Assembly: GCA_022316685.1 (NCBI GenBank)
Contig: JAKJHU010000034.1
Span: 62,001 to 126,000 of the forward strand
Direction of reading: 5' to 3'
DNA from: Progne subis subis
Taxonomy: Eukaryota > Chordata > Aves > Passeriformes > Hirundinidae
DNA length: 64,000 nt
This document shows, piece after piece, positions 54,201-64,000 of the stretch (position 1 is the stretch's first letter; every line of letters begins with the position of its first letter). A model generated the notes under the pieces. The model had not been told where the DNA came from. It was given only the letters and a program-made list of their open reading frames with translations, and did no database searches. The position numbers were made by a program, and so were the translations under genes.

Positions 54201-57200
54201 TTGTAGATGCATTGATAGAAGAATGGATTATTTCTAATATTTCACATAAATGTTGCACATATTCATATACTAGAGAAATGACATTCACACTAAAAGAAAT
54301 TTAAATTCTTGTGGATATAATAAATGATCTCCCAAGTTATGTCCAATACATGAACAAAACATTTTCAATATTAATTCTTCCTTTTAAAATATAGCAATGC
54401 TTTAAAGCCATCCTTAACAAAATAAATTTAAACATTAAGTAATTTTTCATATAAAACAAAGCCAGTAACAAAATAATTGTAGTAGCTTTCCCTGCATAAA
54501 GCCTTTCCTTTATTACTCTGTCTAGCCACTCACACCAAAAGAGAAGGGAATATAAGCCATTTTTTTCCCAGATTGTAGTATTCTTTATATCTAAACAGAC
54601 AGAAAGTGCACAAACCCTAATTTGCTTGACAAAGTAGAAAAGAAAGAAGTATGATTGCAGTCAGTCTCCGTGTAGACATTGCTAGCAAATTGAGAAAAAA
54701 AATTGAATAGGCACAGGGATTACTCTCGCTGCTGAATGACTGATCAAGGCAAGGCTGATGTCCACTGGAGGAATGACAATAGGACCTGTTGATTTGGTGT
54801 AGATTCCCTACAAAGACATTTTAGGACTCTTAGCTCTATACAAAGAATTCCACAAATCCAAACACATCCACATTCCTTAGAATTAAGTGCACCAACAATA
54901 ATGAATTGCTTTGCCGAATGGATCCATTAAATATTTTCCACAAAAATAGTAGTATTTTCAGATGTGCTACTTTATGGTGCTTATAATGTACCTAATGTGT
55001 CATGTGTACTATCTCCACAATTTTGATGGGAGCACAAGTCAAGAAATGTGAAAAGTAGGTATTCTTTTTACAGTATATTTCTGCCTCCAACAAATTTCCT
55101 GGCTCCTCAAGAAATAATGTTCGCCACCATTTCAATGTGTTGTTATTTTTCCTTTTGTCCTTTCCATATTCATCAACAAGTTTGGTTATTGCTGGAGGTT
55201 TTCCCCTTTTTTTTAACCTATATGGTACCAAAAAATTATATCTAATGCTAGTGATTAATAATGAGACACTTCATAGTGAAGCCTCTGCAAGAAGGAAATT
55301 GCACAAACAAGCAGAATTATCTGTCACCACATGATAAGATTTAAGTGTACTAAGCTTCTTGTCAAATACAATTGACAGAAAGAGTAATAGATTAATCTTC
55401 ATAGCAGTAAAAGTAAGCTATAAACCATTGCCTTCTCCTACAATATAAAAGCCTCTCTTTGTAAACACTGTGATGAAGTAAAAGAAAATAAAAAATGGTA
55501 GTGGGAGAACCAGTGATGTTTCTTCTTCACTCAGAACACAGTGAACTATGTTAATATTTTTAGTATTCACTTCCTGTCAAGATCAATTTTCATGAACAGG
55601 TAACATAGACAAAAATTAATCTAGTCATTTTCATGCTTTCTCTAAGCTTACTAATGTTTCAAAATCTCTCTTTAATTCTGAGGCCTGTAAGCAGCTTTGG
55701 CAAAAATTACTTGGTACATTTTTTATTTAAGCTGTTTAAACATTTCTCTCTTTCTTGTGAATGATTCAAAATATATTATCTTACAATGGAAAAGCACATA
55801 ATATACTGAAATGTGAGTTTAGAAAATATTTTTTGTTGTTGTTGTTTAAGAAGCACTATTTTTAATTTGTTTCCATCCTGAAATGAAAGCAATGCTTTTC
55901 CTCACTTTTTCAGAAGAACAAAATGTCCAAGAAGAATTTATTCATTTAAATAAATAAATAAATAGATAGATAGAGAGATAAATAATATTTTTGTCCTATG
56001 ATGAATTTAAAGAACTCTTAAGTGGTCATGTAGTGCATGTTTTCTCAAGGCATTTTTTGACAGTGCACTTCAAAGGATAATGAAATGTCATGTAAGCACG
56101 AAAATGTACCTTAATTCCTTCTTATTTCATTAATATAATTTTTGTTATCTCACCAGGTTTATTAATGATCTCATATTACTTATATTTTTGTATTATTATT
56201 CTTTGATATTACTGAAACATTAAGCTGCAAATTTTTTGTACCACCGACAAAAAGAATGAACATACTGTAATTTATACTGCTGTATATTTGAGTTTTAGGG
56301 GATATTTTGTAGTCTAGTCTGTCCTTTTGCACACCAGAATAACTCTAAAAGAAATTCTTCCTTTAGTATTTTCAGTCAGGAAAAAATCATCTCCCAGCTC
56401 TAGCAAAATGCATGCTTCTAATTGATCTTTGCAAAATGCAGGAGGTTGCCTAATTTAATTCTTCAGTATTGCAGAATACTGTCATTTTGTAAGTAAGTAT
56501 AAATAATGTATGAACTCAAACTGTTACAGACAGTGCAGTCTGAAGACTTGAGTGCCAGACTCATATTCCTGGTAACTGTTCACAACTTTCCTATGAATCT
56601 TCTGTGTGATATTAAACAAGCTACTTTCTTGTTTTCCTACTTCCTCTGCATTAAATAAAAAAGGAGATGAGAAAACATCTACCCCCTTTGAGAAGAATTT
56701 TGAAATCCCTGACTATTATTTTCAAAATTAACTTGAATAGAGCATAAGAACTGTGGAATGATTCTTTACCAGGACTTTGCTGAACTTTATAAAAGCTGGC
56801 TAGATCTCTGGGCAAGCTTTATTACCTATGCAGGTGTCAGACCTGCCCTCACAAGCATACACATTCTGAGTGATACAGGAAAAGCTCTATGAGCTCTGAA
56901 GGAATATCACAGAGACAGCATAGGAAGGTCCAAGTAAAAGGCTGGAATTACAACTGGAACAGAAATAAAATTGAAGAGAACTCTCATCAAAATTTAATTT
57001 GAAGGTCTCTTATATAGTCTAGAATGTATGCTTATAAAATTGTACCAGTACGAACATTTGGTAAACTATGTATGCCATTATATCTTAATGTTGGATAGTG
57101 AAATTTCTGGGAATATTTAAGGACCTTAAAAAAAGTAAGTAGAAATTTTACAATTATGAACTGTAATTGCAGATCATTAGATACTATTCCTTCTATTTGC

Positions 57201-57831
57201 ATTATAAAGTTCCAAATAAAATCTTTTATACAATAAGTGTTATTTAAAAACTTGTCAAAGTTCTAAAACCCTGTGAAGATTAATACTCATAAGTTTATTT
57301 ACATGCTAAAATAATTTATTTCAAGATTATATTTTTTTTACAGCAGCACTGTTCTACAGTGTTGAATTCTTTCTCTACCCATTGTTCCCACTTAATAGAG
57401 AACAACTATATTTAGGCTCATTTTCCTATTGCTGCATCATATGAATTTTCAGTCCCCTTTGCCACAGCACTTTGAAATGGTCTTCTGAAATTAACTTTGC
57501 ACACTTTCTGAAGGTTGATTTTCTCAGTTTTTAAATATTTACTACCTGTCACATAAAGTGGAATTCAGGTGAGCTCTTTTCAGTCCTTCCTGCAAAACTT
57601 TTGATGATTTCACTAATATTTGCCTGGTAGCTCCTCACGCTACATTTCCCTTCTTCATGGCAGCTTTATAGTAACAATATAATATTATCATCCTTCTCTA
57701 TTATATTCTATTGATGTATCACAGATACGTATATTTGGTTTCCAGGTCTTTGGTTTAGTGGTAGGTTTTTTTGGGGGGTTTTTGTAGTGGTTTCATGTTT
57801 ACTAAATTTTGGTCTTGGTACTTAATCTTTC
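41099..57831. other. Long AT-rich host DNA, no gene seen
   Basis: No exon, RNA gene or clear transposon recognised in 16.7 kb. It holds simple repeats: an AATTATAAT-type array (about 42222-42254), A runs (42786-42808, 51966-51982, 53862-53887), T runs (48788-48801, 51129-51151, 51253-51283), a GT-rich stretch (46315-46437) and an AAAT/GATA array (55946-55984). Open frames do not exceed about 90 codons and show no family features. It could be intron or intergenic DNA. Confidence 0.6.
55946..55984. repeat. AAAT/GATA microsatellite
   Basis: Tandem AAAT units passing into AGAT/GATA units, then a short AAAT return. Confidence 0.8.
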
Positions 57832-59957
57832 TGTGGGAGAGAGACTAGGAGTAAAACAAAGCAGGCTTAACCTTAAAATTAACAAATAGTTTTATTAACA
57901 TACACTAAAAGAATAGAAAAAAAGAAAGTTGGAAAAAAAACTAAAACAGAATGAAACTTCAAAAACACTCTTCCCTCCCCTTCAAACTGTTCACTTTCTT
58001 ACAAAACAACATAAAGAGACAAAACTTGTAATTTTCAGTCAGTTTCACTATCTGACAATAGTCTTTCATCAATTCTTTAGGGGAGGAGTCTCTCTTAGAG
58101 TCATGGATCCCACTGACAACTTAGAACAGTTCTCTTGTGGGTTTTAACTGTCACAAAAACAACCGCCTGGAGAAACCTGCCTTTGTGACCCTCCCAGGAG
58201 CAGTTTCCCAAGCTGCTTATGGGTCATGGGTCTTAGACTTTTGCATACTGGGGTGTCACTTTTTAAAGATGAATAACTCCAAAGTAAAGGATTCTTCACC
58301 TCAAGGTACAGAGATATCTTCTCACTTCTTCACTGGCGCAGGGAGCGTCTCATCTTTATCTCTGTTTAAGCATCTTATAGGATTAATATTACTTAGTTCA
58401 TCACAAACACCTTTGCTCAATCTACACACAAATTAAAACAATCATCTCCCCAAATGCATATCTTTCCCATGAATTAAAGGAATGATCTAAATATAGAGTT
58501 CATTTCCATGGCTCAAGTAAGAATAGAACAACCAACTCTTCAATCCTCTGTCCCAATAATCTTTTCACTTTCGCTCTACTGACTTCATGCTCATTTTTTT
58601 ATGTTCACTCTATCCTTTCTTACTCTCTCAGAGAAGGGCCAAGCTCTGGAAGCTTCATGTTGCCAGGTGTGTCTGGTTCCCTTCCCGCACCGGGCGGGCG
58701 CTGACCTCCGGCTAGCTCAGGTCAACACAGCCACAGATGTTCCCAGTTCGGATGGGCACGCAGGCTATTTACCTGCTGGGTCGGCTCAGTGGCAGCTGGA
58801 CCAGGTAGTGACAGCAACGGCAGCAAGAAAAGGATGGCTCTCAGCAGGTTAAAAGATGTTTATTCAGGCCCAGCTGCGGGAAGATCGCAGCTGGTCCAAC
58901 CTCAGTCCAGTGAGACCAGCAAGTGAGAGAGAGCAGAGCCAAAGAGCTGAGAGAGTTTGAATCTCCCTCCTCCACCTTATAAGCGGGGGAGGGGTTCAAG
59001 GGAGGTTACAACAAGACAACAAATCAGGGGATTCAGGGGGTAACAAGGTGTGCCCACCCCCAAGCCCTGGACCACTAAAATCCAGAGCTAAAGGGGACCT
59101 ATCACCTGAAGCCCTCTCCCTGAGATTTCACAATCCGGGAGGGACCCCTGGAGTGATAGATAGGCTGCCCCAGAGCGAGGGGGGAGCAGAGGGGATGTTA
59201 CAAGTCAGGTGGGGGGTGGGAGGACTGACACAAAACACCTTGTTATACAGAAAACACAGAAAGGGTTACAACATTGGGGATACAGTGGAATGAACCATAA
59301 CATAAACTTCCTATAAAAACCTAATAAAACTGTTCTGCACCACCACAGCCAGGAAAGGGTTAAATCTGCTCGGAGTCTTTGTCTCTCCCTCTGTGGCTCA
59401 TGGTGTTAGACGTTCAAGGCTGTGCTAGTGACAGAGGAAGAACTCACAGAAACATCAGAGATTGGAGCACTCAGGCAGTCCGGAATCACAAAAAAACAGG
59501 CAGGATCATAAATGCCTTCTCAGCCCACTCCTCAGTGTAAATTGGAAATTGGGGTGGCCTTGGCCTAAACAGTGCCCATAGCTCTTATCAGGGGCTCAGC
59601 AGAGATCTCTCCCTGATCCAGAGAAGTCTGAAGAAAGTAGCTGTTAAAAATAGCAACTTCTCCTTCCCCCCCTTCACTCGGGAGCCGATGGAATCCGGCC
59701 AGGCCTCAGGCCAGCTCCCCCAAAAAGGGGGAGCAGCAGGCCCAGCTCGATGTTACCTGTCTCTCTCTGGCCAAAGGAAGAAGGAAAAGACACACCTACA
59801 GGAAATCAAGGGGTTTTATATGGTACTTCCCAAAGTCGCAGCTAACAATTTCAGTGGTCGGAATAGATGTCAATATTCTAACTAACTCTCTGATAGGTCT
59901 CTGTCTCTTCCAAAGCAATTCCCAGGTCCTGACCTGGAGAATTACTAACCCATGACA
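57832..59957 (-). mobile_element. Possible 1.4-kb LTR, split by solo LTR F2
   Basis: Without F2 and its duplication about 1430 bp remain, with TG...CA ends. On the minus strand it starts TGTCATGGGTTAG, has a TATAAAACC near 59813-59820, and ends with AATAAAAC near 57880-57890 about 55 bp before TCTCCCACA. These features suggest an LTR, but no target duplication was found and the TATA and polyadenylation signals are far apart. It could be two neighbouring elements. Confidence 0.4.
58668..59347 (-). mobile_element. Solo LTR F2
   Basis: 680 bp, plus-strand TGTGTCTGG...CACCACCACA, flanked by the 6-bp duplication GCCAGG (58662-58667 and 59348-59353). AATAAA on the minus strand near 58860-58865. 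It shares segment order and several phrases with F1 (for example ACCATAACATAAA near the end and GGAGTGATAGA in the middle). Confidence 0.88.
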
Positions 59958-62900
59958 GTTTTGAACCTCTTTGTTTGTAGGCACTAGATCTTGCATATTA
60001 TATCCTTAAATTTTATCTGTTTCAGAGTTTTTTCTGAGATATTAGAGCTACAACAAATATGTAGGCAAGGTTGTACTTAGTAGTGGAAGATGTCCTGCTT
60101 GTTTCTTTATTACAACTCCAAAGAATCCCAGAAGACTTCTTGGGCTTTCAGTGAAAAAATACGTATTTGGTCTCTGAGGGACAGCCTGTGATACAGGTTT
60201 CCTTGCAAGCACTTTTGGAAACAGTGGTTTTATAAGCCAGATAGAATTCTAGCAATTCAGAATGCCATGGAAAAACAAACAAACAAACAAACAAAACAAA
60301 CAAAAAAAAACAACAAAAAAACCCAAACAACCCACACAGAAACAACCCCCCCAAATCACTAACAAAACCCAGCAAACAAGCAGAAGTCTCTCACAAACAA
60401 AAAACAAACCCACAAACAAAGAAAACCAAAACAAACAAAAATCAAGGCACACATTCCACATATTTAAGTTTCAAGCTGCTAAGAATTCATAACATTTTCA
60501 ATCTGAGTCCAATGATAATTTGTGTTCTTAAGAACTTGTGAGCAGCATTCAGAGCTTTAGAAATGTATAGTGTCCTAAAATGGAGAAAATGGTTATCTTA
60601 TGTTATTATATTTTATATAAATTTTCTGAGCATCCAAAAATCACTATAATCTCCATGTAAAACAGGTATTGTTCTGCATCCAATATACAATATCATTCCC
60701 CCTATCAGGATCCATATGGAAAAGGATATCTTCCTGTTTCCACTTCTGCTTTCCTATACAGGAAAGAGGAATTAAGAGCAGGTTCCATTTCCATTTTATA
60801 ATACTCTTGCAATATTCTCTTAATCTGCCAAGGCAATAGTTCACCCAATTCCATTTCATACGTTCACCTTTTTGACTACTTCTGTATGTCATTTCAGGAT
60901 GTTCTAAGGAAAATACATTGTAACCACTACGCTTGAGCATTCTTTAATATAAAATTCATGTTTACAATGAAAGACAGCATAACTACTTCATCTTCTTCAC
61001 ACAAGTTTAAGAAAAGCCTCCTTTTTTACATGTTTCTGAATTTCTGCAGTCTTTTTGATTTCTTTGCCCATTATTTTTTATAAATTGGCAAAGCAAAGAG
61101 AAGATCCTAAGTGCTCTTCACATTATCACTTAGACATTCTGACTTTCTCAATTCCAAATCCAGCATATTCTGCAAACATACAGCACAATCCAGAAAGAAA
61201 GTCTGCACCTTTGAGAGTGCTTCCATCCTTTTACATAAACCTTGAATTTCTATCTGTGCAAGAATGTGAAGTAATGGAATTTTTCTTCTCAGAGTACAAA
61301 AAGTTAGATAAAACAAACTTGCAGTGACAAATACCAAACATTTCCTAATGGGGATAACCAACTTGAAGTAGACAGGTTTTTATATTAATATTAATAAATA
61401 AATAAATATTGGCTTGCCATGGGCTGATTTTATTAAAACCCATTGAATCACTTCCAATTCAAGAAAAACATCCTTTCTGGCGTTCCACAAAATTGACATT
61501 CCCGAATTATTTAAGTTCATTTGTCCCTCAAGAAGCAACAGTTTCTGTCTTGGGATTTATGTATTAGAACCACTGAATTAGAAGACTCAATTTTTTTATG
61601 CTTTCCATGCATTTTCTGTCTAACCGGGATATCAAAACTGCCTTTTAATGCCTGTAAAAATATTCACTAACAAAACAGAAGGAAATATTCTCCCATGATG
61701 GAGATTACTGTGAAAATTGTGTTGCTAAACATTTGTTCCATATTTATACCTATTGAGAAGGTCATGATAGAAAAATGTCAGGAAGAAGTTTGAGAAGAAA
61801 ACAGAGGGAGGTGAAAGCCATATTATTTGATTCCTAACTGACATTACCTCCATATTAAAAGATTACACAAATGAGCTACTGTAGACTACCTAATGATATT
61901 TTTACCTCGTTCCATTGAAACTTAACAGGGATGTTCCTGAGCCAATGAAGCTTCAGTGGTTTCCCAGAACAGCATATTAAATGAAATGTATGGAGCTGGC
62001 CACAACCAGCAGCAAGAGTAACTTGTGTGCATGTCAAGACACTCCATGGCTCTCATTTTGCAATAGCAGTGAATAGTTGTTCTGCTTATAGATTTGTGGC
62101 ACTCTTTTTATTAAATTAGGTAATTAACTGAGTACCATCCCTACTGGAACATACATTGAGAAAATCCCAAGGGAAAATAACTTCTTGAGTTTCAGTGATT
62201 ATAGTCCTTCAAGTAGTTTTTAATAAATTTGCAGCCCTGAAGTTTTTGTCACGACCTTTTTCCCAGTTGCTATGGAATCAAAAATATTAAACTTTGTAAC
62301 AGAGAAATAACTGCATTTTATGCCATCAGAGAGCACAACTACATTCATATCTAACCACACCTGCTGAAAAATCTGAATTAGACTGCACAGAGTTCATAGG
62401 AAAATATGACAACTTATACAGTAGTGGAGATGGATACATTTTGTGAAAATGGTTTTCCTGACAGACTGGGACATAAGCCATCAAATTGTTTAAGAAATTG
62501 CTAAAACAGATAAATGCTGAGCAATATACTTACTCTGCATAAGCTGAAACGGCTGTATACAAATGAATTGTAACACTAGGGACCTTGTTCTGGGAATTCC
62601 TGGACACACCAGTGGCAGCATGTCTACACATATATTCACTACTGTAAGCCCTAAAACATACCTCAGAGAACTGTACTTGTTGTTTGCCATTTCTTTTACT
62701 GTTTCAGTTCTGGTGAGACAGTAAGACAAAAGTTGAAAGTGTAAAAAATCTCACTCTAACAAATAAACAGAAAAATAAAGCATTTTCTTTACAGCAGCAG
62801 GAAAAAATGTATATGCATAGCTGCAGTTACCAGAATCAAACCAATCCTTTCAGCATCTAGAACACTTTAATCAGGGGGATTTTCAGCACACAGCAACAGC

Positions 62901-64000
62901 AAGCATGGAAACAGTTTATGTTCTTTCTGACTGTGAACATTTTTGCTACAGTCTTGTCACATCAGCCGGTAAGAGTATTCAGACTTTTGACTCAATAGAC
63001 ATGACATATGCGTCACAAGCCTCCAGTCTCTCACTATTTGAAATGTTTTCATTCCAGTAAAGGAAGTTTTCTGGAGGCTATCATGAATAGAAACATGGAG
63101 AAATTAGCCTCTCATACGCATATCCACACTTTGATAGAACCAGGACAAAGTGTGTGAATCTTGCTGAATGGACTTAAATCTGCATCTACAACATCTAATA
63201 TCATTAGCGAACTTCATTGATGAAAAATCATATCACTAAAAATAACCAGAATAAATTTGTGAAAGGAAAAAAAAACCAGAATAGGAAATTATAGAAACAA
63301 GAATAAATTGAAGCTTATATCTTCAGACAGTGTTAAAAATTTTAACAATTTCTTTCTCATCCTGTCAAAAGAGAATGTAAACTTACACGCACTGACAACA
63401 TCATCTGTTTAGTGAGGACTTACAGGAATGCTGCTGTAATATCCTACCACTAAGTGTTTTAGGAAAGGATGCAGCTGAAAACAGATACATTAAATTCACC
63501 TGCCAAAGTGCTGATTTTTTATATAAAAATGTCAAGATCTTGCACTAAAGCCAAATGAATCCACAGATTAGTGACATCTAAATTGCCAATTGCAAGTAAT
63601 TGCAACATATTTTCCCATGATTTTTTTCTTTTTCTTCTTAAAATTATAATCATACACGTGATTTATAAAGATTATAAAACACCTTAATAGACTGTCTCAA
63701 AATTTCTCCTCAAATCATATTTTTCATAGAGTGATTTAGTGTGAGTTCTGGATTTGATTAGGTCAGAAAGAGTATTACCAGTGGGTTAGATAAAATTTGT
63801 GTAAGTGAGCCCTTTGTTTGGACTTCCTCCTTACACCAGACAGAGTGAGAGAATCATTACTCCTTTTGATAGCTCTCCAGCAGAGGTAACATTTGGGGAA
63901 AACAACAAAACAACAAAACAAAACAAAAACAAAAACAGAAAAAAAACCAAAAAAACCCAAAAAAACCAAAAAAAAAACAAAAAAAAAAACAAAAAAAAAA
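59958..64000. other. AT-rich host DNA, no gene seen
   Basis: No gene recognised. An (AAAC)n-like low-complexity run covers about 60268-60445, an AAAT run about 61391-61408, and the window ends in an A/C-rich low-complexity tract (63896-64000). Confidence 0.6.

Noticed and set aside
54035..54304. 89-codon plus ORF in a slightly GC-richer stretch, possible host exon
   Set aside because: No recognisable domain; no convincing splice pair around it; could be an old repeat. Not supported as a gene.

Overview
The window looks like a stretch of songbird (passerine) genome, probably a gene-poor and strongly retrovirus-loaded region such as a W chromosome or heterochromatic block. The bird call rests on diverged CR1 LINE copies and on avian-looking LTR families; the chromosome is a guess. 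I recognise no host protein-coding exon, no tRNA or rRNA gene and no CRISPR array. The host DNA (about 1-2.4 kb, 10.1-11.4 kb, 16.3-21.1 kb, 41.1-57.8 kb, 60-64 kb) is AT-rich, with homopolymers and simple repeats.

Nearly all structure comes from LTR retroelements. (A) 3017-7338, minus strand: an old provirus with alpha/beta-like Gag, a gamma-type Env, a tRNA-Phe-like primer site and pol deleted. It sits in a CR1 copy (6-bp target duplication GGGAGC) and carries a solo LTR inside gag. A second solo LTR (7490-8015) lies in the same CR1. (B) 8153-10147, plus strand: a 2-kb LTR pair with no recognisable genes. (C) 11456-16274, plus strand: a very young, internally deleted betaretrovirus-like provirus. 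Its 848-codon ORF joins Gag to the C-terminal end of integrase, and an Env transmembrane remnant runs into the 3' LTR. (D) 21101-40840, plus strand: a gammaretrovirus-like provirus with a tRNA-Trp primer site, AAGG target duplication and heavy damage.

Provirus D is a nested stack. Its gag-pol part was broken by an ERV remnant (G, 26351-27703, plus), which was itself broken by an ERVL copy (E2, 23654-26350, minus), with a deletion through a G tract at the left. Its env was broken by a solo LTR (F1, 31714-38946, target duplication CTTATT), and that LTR was broken by a nearly intact young ERVL provirus (E, 32010-38556, minus, target duplication GGGTG). A relative of F1 (F2, 58668-59347, target duplication GCCAGG) lies further right inside another LTR-like sequence.

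The most unusual observation is the left end of provirus D. It has no U3. It starts with a perfect 40-bp inverted copy of the U5 terminus, joined close to the expected start of R, yet the whole is flanked by an exact 4-bp target duplication. The integrated DNA therefore seems to have had two U5 ends. Within R, a 36-bp segment between GTGAAC and GTTCAC is flipped relative to the 3' LTR. D also carries many in-frame TAG/TGA codons where Trp (TGG) is expected and an apparent ATG-to-ATA start change. This is a strong G-to-A editing signature, and the G remnant shows the same.
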